Shown piece after piece: positions 1-4,821 of a DNA stretch of 6,033 nucleotides; position 1 is the stretch's first letter, and each line of letters starts with the position of its first letter. The position numbers and the translations under genes are program-made. Source of the DNA: Candidatus Gottesmanbacteria bacterium CG_4_10_14_0_8_um_filter_37_24. GTDB taxonomy: Bacteria > Patescibacteriota > Microgenomatia > 2-02-FULL-39-11. The notes below the pieces were generated by a model, which was not told the origin of the DNA, did no database searches, and saw nothing but the letters and a program-made list of their open reading frames with translations. The DNA lies in the NCBI GenBank assembly GCA_002785215.1, contig PFMK01000011.1:1-6033 (forward strand). Reading direction: 5' to 3'.

Positions 1-85
1 GGAACTATCACTTGGCTTTCTCCGGATAATTAACCTTTTCCCAAAAGCATACCCTTACCTGGTTATCTTTTCAGACTAATACGCA
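1..85. other. Left flank, no supported gene
   Basis: The first 33 bases read openly in plus frame 1 and end in TAA (GTITWLSPDN-stop). They could be the last codons of a gene that begins outside the window, but ten residues cannot support a product. I see no promoter, hairpin or start signal in the rest. The stretch probably belongs to the neighbouring unit to the left of the degenerate repeat at 86-150. Confidence 0.25.
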
Positions 86-150
86 ACAGGTCTAATATAC
101 CTGTGTCTATTCCCGACTTTGAGTAAGAATTGAATGAAATCAGAAACTAT
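86..150 (+). repeat. Degenerate copy of the boundary repeat (R6)
   Basis: A perfect 6-bp hairpin (ACAGGT at 86-91, ACCTGT at 99-104) is followed about 30 nt later by GAATGAAATCAGAAACTAT (132-150). That tail matches the 3' part of the repeat at 5873-5970 (GAATGAAATC, then CGCACCTAT), and both copies also carry TAAGAATTG just before it. The GCGGGG core is missing. It lies between the membrane-protein unit and whatever is to the left, as expected for a unit-boundary repeat. Assignment to the family is an inference from partial similarity and position. Confidence 0.45.
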
Positions 151-173
151 CAAACTCTTGGAAAATAATCCTA

Positions 174-617
174 TTATTTGGTGGTAATAAAAAGTCCAAG
201 AAGAATAATTATACTACCAAAAATGATAATACCCCACTCAATGACTAATGACCAAAACCATGGAAAAAAAGAATAAAGAAATGATTGGTGAATGCTTTTA
301 TTTTGTCTATTCCTCTTCTGGATTAAGTAGACAATAGACAATGGCCAAAAACTTATCAATAGAATAATAAATCTGGGTATAGTCCATATAATTTTTCTTA
401 TTAAACTTGTAAAAGGAAGAATGATAAGAGGAATAAAAAGTATGGCTGCAACCCAATTTGGTGTTATCGTATTTGTGATTGCAAAAACAACCATTATGCT
501 AATAGATATTATAGAAACAATCGCAATAATAAATTGAAGCTCTTTATTATTAATAAGCTTTGGAACAGCAAATTTATTTTCTAGACTAGCTCCTTGATTA
601 TTTTGTTTATTGACCAT
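174..617 (-). CDS. Small polytopic membrane protein, four predicted helices
   Basis: A 147-aa protein that I do not recognise. Residues 1-27 are hydrophilic and rich in N, K and Q. Four hydrophobic stretches follow, at about 29-48, 54-72, 80-100 and 117-143. The third and fourth are separated by a basic loop, KRNRQNKS (101-108). The inside-positive pattern suggests that this loop faces the cytoplasm. No catalytic motif, signal peptidase site or transporter signature is visible. The ATG at 617 is the only good start; no Shine-Dalgarno sequence precedes it, so translation may be coupled to the gene at 633-1025, whose stop lies 15 nt upstream on the same strand. The pair is probably one transcript. 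Function is unknown; a partner or membrane effector role for its neighbour is possible but unsupported. Confidence 0.7.
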   Translation of the reverse strand: MVNKQNNQGASLENKFAVPKLINNKELQFIIAIVSIISISIMVVFAITNTITPNWVAAILFIPLIILPFTSLIRKIIWTIPRFIILLISFWPLSIVYLIQKRNRQNKSIHQSFLYSFFPWFWSLVIEWGIIIFGSIIILLGLFITTK

Positions 618-632
618 ATTAAATAAGATTAT

Positions 633-1025
633 TTATTTTGTTTCTATTTTTTTCTTCCAATCTCTGATTGCGTTATTGGCTTGGGAAGGCATAAAAATAG
701 ATGTTTTTAGAGAAGTAGCTAATAATATAGCTTTTTCTTTTTCTCCCGCATGAAAATAAGCTGCCAATAAATTCATTTTTTCAATCTCAGTTCTATAAGT
801 AGTAGATTCTCCGATTGCAATTGCCTCCGAGTACTTCTTTGCTGAAATAAGTTTACCAATAATATCTGCTCTTTTATATGACATTTGCATCTTACGACCT
901 TGTAAAAATATCAAAAATAGAATGACAAAAATAATAAATATGGCTGGTAATCCCCCTACGAATATTGCAATTGGGATTATCAAAAGCATTAATAAAACAG
1001 TTATTCCCATGAATATATTATACAT
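633..1025 (-). CDS. Membrane-anchored protein with helical (TPR-like) cytoplasmic tail
   Basis: I prefer the ATG at 1025 (130 aa). The reading frame extends to a TTG at 1037, but the ATG has a purine-rich GGATGAAAGA directly before it. Two hydrophobic segments (about residues 5-23 and 25-43) form a hairpin anchor, followed by the basic stretch QGRKMQMSYKR. The rest (about 52-130) is amphipathic helix with a repeat-like pattern: 'IGKLISAKKYSEAIAIGES' and then 'MNLLAAYFHAGEKEKAILLATSL', where the A..Y..AGE..KA spacing is typical of TPR or Sel1-like helix pairs. This suggests a protein-protein interaction platform on the inner face of the membrane. It precedes the four-helix membrane protein by 15 nt. 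No enzyme motif is visible. The family is not recognised; TPR-like is inferred from spacing only. Confidence 0.68.
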   Translation of the reverse strand: MYNIFMGITVLLMLLIIPIAIFVGGLPAIFIIFVILFLIFLQGRKMQMSYKRADIIGKLISAKKYSEAIAIGESTTYRTEIEKMNLLAAYFHAGEKEKAILLATSLKTSIFMPSQANNAIRDWKKKIETK

Positions 1026-1040
1026 TCTTTCATCCAAATA

Positions 1041-1065
1041 CTAAAAGAGCGCCTCACAAGGCGCT
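1041..1065 (-). terminator. Possible intrinsic terminator inside repeat R1 (minus strand)
   Basis: On the minus strand a perfect 7-bp GC-rich stem, AGCGCCT/AGGCGCT with a 4-nt loop (1065-1048), is followed by CTCTTTTAG, a short T tract. It lies about 80 nt downstream of the Fic stop codon and could end the fic transcript. The same hairpin belongs to the dispersed repeat, so terminator activity may be incidental. The other copies have weaker stems and poorer T tracts. Confidence 0.35.
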
Positions 1066-1112
1066 ATTTGGTTCTTGGTTGCGGGGACTTAAAGAAATCA
1101 GAGCCTATTTCC
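1048..1112 (+). repeat. Boundary repeat R1
   Basis: This copy is the clearest version of the hairpin: AGCGCCT, CACA loop, AGGCGCT (1048-1065). It is followed by a 15-nt spacer, GCGGGGACTT (1081-1090), then AAGAAATCAGAGCC and TATTTCC. The order and spacing match 2618-2680, 4622-4684 and 5873-5970. It separates the membrane-protein pair (left) from the Fic gene (right). All copies share the plus orientation regardless of gene direction. Confidence 0.8.
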
Positions 1113-1142
1113 AAAACCAAAGTAATGTATTTATTCCAGATT

Positions 1143-2174
1143 TCACTTTAGATAATAATAACTCGCTTTTGTGCTGCCTTTTTTCCCTAAAAATCCCTTT
1201 TCCAATAAAGCACGTAAAAGGTTATGGGCTTGCTGACGGGAAACTTTGAGCGTATCTGCTAAATCATTGGAGGTTATCTCTTCTTCCTTTTGTAAAATGC
1301 TTAATACTTCTTGTTCTTTAGGAGTCAATCTTTCTGTTATTTTCAGACGAGCGACTGCATTTTTATATTTGACTAAGGCACTCTGAAGAGAATATTTCAT
1401 GCCATCACTGAAGTATTCTAACCATTCTGTCTTATCACCGCTATCAGCAGAATGTAGTTTATCCGAATATAAAGACCTATCTATGTCATAAAAATCATCA
1501 AGGACAAAATATTTATTGGCCGCGTAATTATTCTGCAAGTATATAAGAGCGGAAAGTAACCTACAGACTCTGCCATTACCATCCTCAAACGGATGCAGAA
1601 AGACGAAGTGGTGATGAAAAATTCCTGCTTTTATAATTGTTGATATTTCACTGCTTTTTACCGTCCAGTCTATTAATTCCTGGATTTCATTTCCAATCTT
1701 TCCCCTCTTATGGTAGGGCGGATTATGCTTAATCTGCAGTATTTGTCCTTCCAGATATCTTCCTATCACCACTTTTTTATCTCTAATTTTTCCAGCGATT
1801 TTATCATTTACCCCTGAAAGTAATCTCTTATGCAATTCACAAACTACCTCCAGATTTATTTTTTGAGAGGTAAACTTCTCCAGATTTTTAAGAATTTCAA
1901 AGTAATTTTTTACCTCTTTTTCATCCCTGTTTACCGGTATCCTGTCGTTTAATAAAATATTGGTGACCTCAGGAAAAGTAAGAGGATTACCCTCAATACT
2001 GTTGGAGATATAAGTAGACTGGATGAGATTATCTCTTTCAAGGTTGAGCTCCAATTTTTGAGGTATCCTTAACCCTTCCAGTCTTCCATAAAGTCTCTCT
2101 ATTTGGGAAATGTTGGTAAAAAGTTTTGGAGTAAGCGTATATTTAGGAGTAAACATACAGCTATAAGTATACAT
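1143..2174 (-). CDS. Fic-domain AMPylase with C-terminal winged helix
   Basis: A 343-aa Fic (filamentation induced by cAMP) protein. Proteins of this family usually transfer AMP from ATP to a hydroxyl side chain of a target protein. The catalytic motif HPFEDGNGRVCR is at residues 194-205 and is complete, with the catalytic His (194), the Mg-binding acidic residue (197) and the anion-hole GNGR. An N-terminal SNSIEGN (57-63) fits the [ST]xxxE[GN] inhibitory helix, placing it with class II self-inhibited Fic enzymes; E61 would block productive ATP binding. Residues 126-153 look like the beta-hairpin flap (IAGKIRDKKVVIG to HNPP). Residues 284-343 form a winged helix (ITSNDLADTLKVSRQQAH recognition region, then wing GSTKASYYYL), so the protein may repress its own gene. 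The start is the ATG at 2174; a second ATG six codons in is possible. Length and domain order are normal for this family. Target unknown. Confidence 0.93.
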   Translation of the reverse strand: MYTYSCMFTPKYTLTPKLFTNISQIERLYGRLEGLRIPQKLELNLERDNLIQSTYISNSIEGNPLTFPEVTNILLNDRIPVNRDEKEVKNYFEILKNLEKFTSQKINLEVVCELHKRLLSGVNDKIAGKIRDKKVVIGRYLEGQILQIKHNPPYHKRGKIGNEIQELIDWTVKSSEISTIIKAGIFHHHFVFLHPFEDGNGRVCRLLSALIYLQNNYAANKYFVLDDFYDIDRSLYSDKLHSADSGDKTEWLEYFSDGMKYSLQSALVKYKNAVARLKITERLTPKEQEVLSILQKEEEITSNDLADTLKVSRQQAHNLLRALLEKGFLGKKGSTKASYYYLK

Positions 2175-2186
2175 CCATAGGCAATA

Positions 2187-2219
2187 ATTGTAAAGTTATT
2201 TGTAAAGATAATTGTAAAG
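2187..2219 (-). promoter_or_regulatory. Three TTGTAAAG operator boxes upstream of fic
   Basis: On the plus strand TTGTAAAG occurs at 2188-2195, 2200-2207 and 2212-2219, an exact 12-bp period. Read toward fic, each box is CTTTACAA. The box nearest the gene gives TACAAT (2192-2187), a fair -10 hexamer 12 nt before the ATG. I see no convincing -35. Identical boxes in register suggest cooperative binding of a winged-helix regulator, perhaps Fic's own C-terminal domain. Similar TTTACAA boxes cover the promoter at 4739-4812. Confidence 0.6.
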
Positions 2220-2225
2220 TATTTA

Positions 2226-2252
2226 GTGGAAAGAGGAAATCAGAACTGATTT
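2226..2252 (+). repeat. Inverted repeat and possible degenerate boundary repeat (R5)
   Basis: AAATCAG (2237-2243) and CTGATTT (2246-2252) form a perfect 7-bp inverted repeat with a 2-nt centre, four bases beyond the stop codon of the gene at 2256-2576. GGAAATCAGAACTGATTT also aligns with the tail of R1 (GAAATCAGAGCCTATTT), and the site is a unit boundary. The 5' hairpin and the GCGGGG core are absent. It may be a repeat remnant or a simple AT-rich terminator hairpin; no good T tract follows on the minus strand. Confidence 0.35.
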
Positions 2253-2255
2253 TAT

Positions 2256-2576
2256 CTATATTTCTTCTATACGAAAGAACTCAATATCAACCTGTTCCCA
2301 AGGATGAATTTGTTTAATTGCACGCTCAATTTGTTTAGCATTTTTTGAAAGACAGGTCATCTCAATCCTTGCTACTGGAGCTTTGGTTACTTCACCTACG
2401 ATTCCTTGAAAAGGTTGCGCACCTTTTTCAGATTTCCAATTACCTTCACCATGTGTGATGAAAGCTACTTGTGAGTAGTTGCCGTATATTCCTGCTCCAT
2501 GAGCAGAAGCAGCAATAATAATATCTTTTATAATCTTCTCTTCATCGGAACAATATACAAAGAATTTTAATTTCAT
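2256..2576 (-). CDS. Stand-alone YqfO/Nif3-type domain protein
   Basis: A 106-aa protein resembling the inserted CutA-like (ferredoxin-like fold) domain of Nif3/YqfO proteins. Visible landmarks are HGAGIYGNYSQVAF (26-39), the Gly-rich THGEGNW (41-47), GAQPFQGIVGE (52-62) and the closing HPWEQVDIEFF (91-101). These correspond to the usual GAGxxGxY, GxGxF, P.xG and HPYE blocks. In full-length Nif3 proteins this domain sits between the metal-binding halves. Short stand-alone versions are common and their role is unsettled; metal or small-ligand binding by trimers is inferred from CutA-type folds. ATG at 2576; no Shine-Dalgarno sequence, but TATAAT lies 8 nt before it. It forms a one-gene unit between the fic upstream region and repeat R2. 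Confidence 0.8.
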   Translation of the reverse strand: MKLKFFVYCSDEEKIIKDIIIAASAHGAGIYGNYSQVAFITHGEGNWKSEKGAQPFQGIVGEVTKAPVARIEMTCLSKNAKQIERAIKQIHPWEQVDIEFFRIEEI

Positions 2577-2584
2577 GTGATTCT

Positions 2585-2590
2585 ATTATA
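2585..2590 (-). promoter_or_regulatory. Possible -10 box for the YqfO-type gene, leaderless
   Basis: TATAAT on the minus strand (2590-2585) ends 8 nt before the ATG, so transcription would begin at or next to the start codon. There is no convincing -35 at 16-18 bp (TTTTAT only). The perfect -10 and the absence of a Shine-Dalgarno sequence favour a leaderless transcript. Confidence 0.4.
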
Positions 2591-2617
2591 AATTGACCAA
2601 GGAAGAAATAAAAGCGT

Positions 2618-2680
2618 AGCGCCTTGTGGGGCCCTATTTAGACCTATGTTGCGGGGATTGGAAGAAATTAGAACCTATTT
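2618..2680 (+). repeat. Boundary repeat R2
   Basis: The hairpin arms AGCGCCT (2618-2624) and GGGGCCCT (2628-2635) pair with one mismatch. They are followed by TATTTAGACCTATGTT, GCGGGGATTGG (2651-2661), then AAGAAATTAGAACC and TATTTT. It aligns with R1, R3 and R4 throughout. It marks the border between the leftward gene block and the rightward retron-like block. Confidence 0.8.
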
Positions 2681-2759
2681 TATACATATTACAAATCCCA
2701 CTACAATTCCTCAATTGAGTTAATTTTGCCGATAAAGGTCCTGGGCATGATTATTCCTA

Positions 2760-2788
2760 TTGACAACTAGTACAAAAAGTATTATATT
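2760..2788 (+). promoter_or_regulatory. Strong sigma70-type promoter of the retron-like locus
   Basis: A perfect -35 TTGACA (2760-2765), an exact 17-bp spacer and -10 TATATT (2783-2788) predict transcription from about 2795. The first open reading frame is more than 330 nt downstream, so the transcript begins with a long untranslated, highly structured leader. This is the best promoter in the window and fits constitutive expression of a noncoding RNA. The palindrome ACTAGT lies in the spacer, but I see no obvious repressor operator. Confidence 0.8.
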
Positions 2789-2794
2789 AAGAAC

Positions 2795-3081
2795 GCACAT
2801 TAACATTTAGATATTTTTGGTTGCTCAATTAATAACCATGATTTTAGACGCGAAAGTGTCTGACCTCTTTTTTTCCGAGTGCCGGAAAGAAAGAAAGGCT
2901 TTTAACCCCCAGATATATTCTGGAAGGGCACTTACCAAGCAATTATTTATCAATTAAGCCACGCTGTAGCTTTGGTGGCATGGGCGACAGACTTGGGTTA
3001 TTGGTGCTCGGTGATACTTAACAGGCTTTGCGGCTTGTTAGTGTTCTGCGGAACGTCTTTGTGGAAAGTTAATTGAGCCGC
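2795..3081 (+). ncRNA. Candidate retron-type ncRNA (msr-msd-like)
   Basis: The leader shows dense, coherent pairing. Hairpin 1 is AGACGC-GAAA-GTGTCT (2846-2861), with a GNRA tetraloop. Hairpin 2 (2864-2898) is a long stem closed over loop AGTGC. Hairpin 3 is CCAGA/TCTGG (2909-2923), extended by CCC/GGG. Others are GCCAC/GTGGC (2958-2979), AACAGGC..GCTTGTT (3021-3039) and GTTC-TGCG-GAAC (3043-3054), the last with a UNCG-type loop. The ends, GCTCAATTAA (2823-2832) and TTAATTGAGC (3069-3078), are perfectly complementary, as are the a1/a2 ends of retron RNAs. Short 5' hairpins would correspond to msr and the later part to msd. It lies between a strong promoter and an RT operon, the usual retron order. 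Exact ends, branching G and msd are not determined. Confidence 0.65.
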
Positions 3082-3113
3082 ATCTTCTGGCGTATCACAA
3101 TTTAAAAAAATTC

Positions 3114-3129
3114 AGAAAGGTCTTCCTTT
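3114..3129 (+). promoter_or_regulatory. Ribosome binding site within a small hairpin
   Basis: AGAAAGG (3114-3120) lies 9 nt before the ATG at 3130 and is the clearest Shine-Dalgarno sequence in the window. AAAGG (3116-3120) can pair with CCTTT (3125-3129) over a TCTT loop, so the site could be occluded when the hairpin forms. Confidence 0.5.
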
Positions 3130-3300
3130 ATGAACATGAAAATTCTAGAGAACCCCCAGAATAAACAAAAATATCTAGACGTTCCGTTTATAAGGACGGT
3201 TAAATATGTCCTTATTAATGCGAGCCATAATGGTTATCAGACTCATAATCTGGATAATCCGCTTGTGGCTTGCGCTAAGACAAAAATAACCGCCCTATAA
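3130..3300 (+). CDS. Small hypothetical protein of the retron-like operon
   Basis: An open frame of 56 codons starts at the ATG at 3130 and stops at TAA, ten bases before the HTH gene. A good Shine-Dalgarno sequence (AGAAAGG) precedes it by 9 nt. The product is mixed polar and hydrophobic, with central KYLDVPFIRTVKYVLINASHNG, one Cys and no membrane segment or known motif. I do not recognise it. It sits between the candidate ncRNA and the HTH-RT pair, where a small retron accessory protein would be expected. Caution: the second half of the frame also forms strong RNA hairpins (3190-3215 and 3219-3274), so the stretch could instead be structured RNA, or both. Confidence 0.5.
   Translation: MNMKILENPQNKQKYLDVPFIRTVKYVLINASHNGYQTHNLDNPLVACAKTKITAL
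3190..3274 (+). other. Two strong RNA hairpins overlapping the small ORF
   Basis: Hairpin A has ATAAGGAC (3190-3197) paired perfectly with GTCCTTAT (3208-3215) over a 10-nt loop. Hairpin B has TGCGAGCCA (3219-3227) paired with TGGCTTGCG (3266-3274), including two G-U pairs. It encloses an inner stem of about ten pairs (3232-3241 with 3249-3260, two single-base bulges) and a 7-nt loop. They may be a second noncoding RNA domain, an extension of the ncRNA, or translational control ahead of the HTH gene. Confidence 0.45.
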
Positions 3301-3301
3301 T
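3296..3301 (+). promoter_or_regulatory. Possible internal -10 box before the HTH gene
   Basis: TATAAT overlaps the stop codon of the small ORF and ends 9 nt before the HTH start codon, which has no Shine-Dalgarno sequence. The spacing copies that seen at 2585-2590 and 4807-4812 and would give a near-leaderless transcript. No -35 at 17 bp is evident (TTGCGC at 20 bp), so an internal promoter is tentative. Confidence 0.25.
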
Positions 3302-3310
3302 CACCTTAAT

Positions 3311-3637
3311 ATGTACACCTTCCCCGAGCTTATCAAACAAATCAGAAAAGAAAGTGAATTAACCCAGAACGAATTTGCTAATGTTTTGGGTGTATCCCCA
3401 ATTCTGATCTCAAAAGTTGAAACGGGTCAAAAAGAAGTATCCAAAGGATTAGTAAAAAAAATTGCGGATAAATTGGAAATTTCGCCTGGAACCTTATTCC
3501 CCTTCATATTTATTGATGAAAAAGAAAATTTAAATGATCTTACAGGTATAGAAAGAAAACTTATGGAACTTGGTTCAAAAATGCAAACTGAACTTATTAA
3601 AACCAAGTCAAAAAAACTTAAAAAACATGCAAAATAA
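3311..3637 (+). CDS. XRE/Cro-C1-type HTH protein of the retron-like operon
   Basis: A 108-aa DNA-binding protein. Residues 5-63 form a typical Cro/C1 five-helix domain: LIKQIRKESELTQNEFANVLG (helices 1-2), VSPILISKVETGQKEVS (recognition helix and turn), then GLVKKIADKLEISPGTLF. The remainder (79-108) is a charged helix ending in a Lys-rich tail (KSKKLKKHAK), possibly for RNA/DNA or RT contact. The gene overlaps the RT start by 11 bp (3627-3637), so the two are co-translated. Cro/C1-type HTH proteins are known retron accessory genes. In such systems the protein may be the toxin or effector, an antitoxin, or a regulator; the sequence does not decide. No Shine-Dalgarno sequence; the start is fixed by the HTH domain beginning at residue 5. 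Confidence is high for the fold and low for the role. Confidence 0.9.
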   Translation: MYTFPELIKQIRKESELTQNEFANVLGVSPILISKVETGQKEVSKGLVKKIADKLEISPGTLFPFIFIDEKENLNDLTGIERKLMELGSKMQTELIKTKSKKLKKHAK

Positions 3638-4613
3638 TGGAAGATACCCAAGGATAAATTTAAGAAGTAAAAATGAATTAGCCAAAAGGATAAGTGACAA
3701 ATCATTTTCTTTTCAAAGCAGCTTAAAATTAATTAATGATGTTCTCAAAAATTATAATGATTATTGGTATGACAGCAGACAATCACAACCGGAAAAAGGT
3801 AAGTTTGTAAGAAGTTCAGTCGGCAAGCCTCTTGGGAAACTTCTTAAACGGATAAACAGAAAAGTACTAATTCCCTATGATAAATTAGTACCAAATTTTA
3901 TCTTTGGTGGAATTTCCAAAAAAGATCATATACAAGCTGCATATTCACTTTTAGGAAAACAGAAAAATCGGATGCTTTTAGGGTTGGATATATCAACCTT
4001 TTTTGAGCAAATAAGAAAAGAACGTGTCTTTTATTTTTTCCATGCGAAATGTGGATGTAGTGCCAGAGTATCACGGATACTTGCCAGCGTTTGCTGTGTT
4101 CCAGCCGGTAAAAAAGGAAGCGGATCAAAAGTTGAAGTGTTAGCAAGAGGGTTTTCTACATCTTCCCGTTTGTCTGTTTGGACAAATTTAGACACATTCC
4201 TGCGCTTAAAATGGGTAACTGACCGTAATTTAAGAAATCACGATTCTAAAATAGTAATTTTTGTTGATGATATAGGAATTTCAGCAAGCAGAGTTACAAA
4301 AAATAATCTTGAAATCTTAAGTAGGAAAATCCAAGCTATTTTATCTGATTTTGATCGTAATCAAAAACTGCCAATTAATAATAAAAAAACTAAGATTCGT
4401 TCCTTTACAGAAGGAGTGGAACACTTAGGTTTGCGATTAGGTAGAAATAAAATTACCGCTGGGTATAAGACTAAAAAAAAGCTAGATAAAATTAAAACTG
4501 AAATAAAATCTTCAAGTGGGCTGAATAAAAAAGATCTAATTAACAAAGTAAAAGCTTATTATGTTTACAAGAAACAGATTAAAAACGTATATAGCAATTC
4601 ATCAAATGTTTAA
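3627..4613 (+). CDS. Retron-like reverse transcriptase, divergent
   Basis: A 328-aa reverse transcriptase. I start it at the ATG at 3627, overlapping the HTH gene by 11 bp; the frame opens earlier at a TTG (3570), but that would bury 68 bases inside the HTH gene. Motif A is LDISTFF (120-126, D121), motif B is ARGFSTSSRLS (173-183), motif C is FVDDIG (212-217, D214/D215) and KKTK (253-256) fits motif D. The catalytic Asp triad is complete. The fingers region (84-111) has the retron-like IPYDKLVPNFIFGGIS. Length, the VDD box and lack of maturase, HNH or C-terminal extensions fit retron RTs, which copy part of an upstream RNA into msDNA for phage defence. It departs from canonical retrons: HIQAA replaces NAxxH, RGFSTSS replaces QGxxxSP, and HLGL (266-269) replaces VTGL. 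It may be an unclassified RT lineage. Confidence 0.88.
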   Translation: MQNNGRYPRINLRSKNELAKRISDKSFSFQSSLKLINDVLKNYNDYWYDSRQSQPEKGKFVRSSVGKPLGKLLKRINRKVLIPYDKLVPNFIFGGISKKDHIQAAYSLLGKQKNRMLLGLDISTFFEQIRKERVFYFFHAKCGCSARVSRILASVCCVPAGKKGSGSKVEVLARGFSTSSRLSVWTNLDTFLRLKWVTDRNLRNHDSKIVIFVDDIGISASRVTKNNLEILSRKIQAILSDFDRNQKLPINNKKTKIRSFTEGVEHLGLRLGRNKITAGYKTKKKLDKIKTEIKSSSGLNKKDLINKVKAYYVYKKQIKNVYSNSSNV

Positions 4614-4621
4614 ATATAAAT

Positions 4622-4684
4622 AGCTCCTTGAGAGGCGCTGTTTGACTTATGTTGCGGGGACTGGAAGAAATCCGCACCTGTTTC
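4622..4684 (+). repeat. Boundary repeat R3
   Basis: AGCTCCT (4622-4628), TGAG loop and AGGCGCT (4633-4639) form a hairpin with one mismatch. GTTTGACTTATGTT follows, then GCGGGGACTGG (4656-4666), AAGAAATCCGCACC and TGTTTCC. It begins 8 nt after the RT stop codon. GCGG and CCGC could pair over the tail in this copy and in R4, but not in R1 or R2. The hairpin could also help end the retron transcript, although no T tract follows. Confidence 0.8.
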
Positions 4685-4738
4685 CTTTAAACCAACCTAT
4701 CGGTACGTCACCTCTATAGACACATCAAGGTTAAATCG

Positions 4739-4812
4739 TGTTTACAACATGTTTACAATATAATATTCATTGTTTACAATAACTTGACAATTTATTTAAT
4801 ATCATTTACAAT
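4739..4812 (+). promoter_or_regulatory. Promoter covered by TTTACAA operator boxes
   Basis: -35 TTGACA (4784-4789), a 17-bp spacer and -10 TACAAT (4807-4812) give a good sigma70-type promoter. Its start point, about 4819, is nearly at the ATG (4822), so the mRNA is probably leaderless. TGTTTACAA occurs at 4739, 4750 and 4771, and CATTTACAA at 4803. The offsets of 0, 11, 32 and 64 bp are near whole helical turns, placing the boxes on one DNA face. The last box includes the -10, so binding there should repress. The winged helix of the downstream protein is the obvious candidate. Confidence 0.7.
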
Positions 4813-4821
4813 ATATCTATA

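Noticed and set aside
2188..2219. TTGTAAAG tandem boxes as a CRISPR-like array
   Set aside because: The units are 8 bp with 4-bp gaps, far too short for repeat-spacer units, and they sit directly in a promoter position.
3570..3626. N-terminal extension of the RT from the TTG at 3570
   Set aside because: It would overlap 68 bases of the HTH gene and adds residues encoded by the HTH gene's Lys-rich tail in another frame. The ATG at 3627 gives a normal 11-bp overlap and a typical retron RT length.
3427..4546. Minus-strand open frames opposite the HTH and RT genes (3427-3705, 3898-4146, 4361-4546)
   Set aside because: They are antisense to well-supported domains, are hydrophobic through the complement of Lys-rich AT-rich codons, and have no start signals of their own. 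The minus-strand frame at 5367-5612 opposite the GHKL gene is rejected for the same reason.
2795..4613. Group II intron with its encoded RT
   Set aside because: The RT is short, with no maturase or endonuclease domain. I see no domain V hairpin downstream and no intron-type 5' end, and the ORF is part of an operon with an HTH gene.
2680..4690. Diversity-generating retroelement
   Set aside because: I see no template/variable repeat pair differing at adenines and no C-type lectin target gene, and motif B is RGFSTSS rather than the DGR SQ form.
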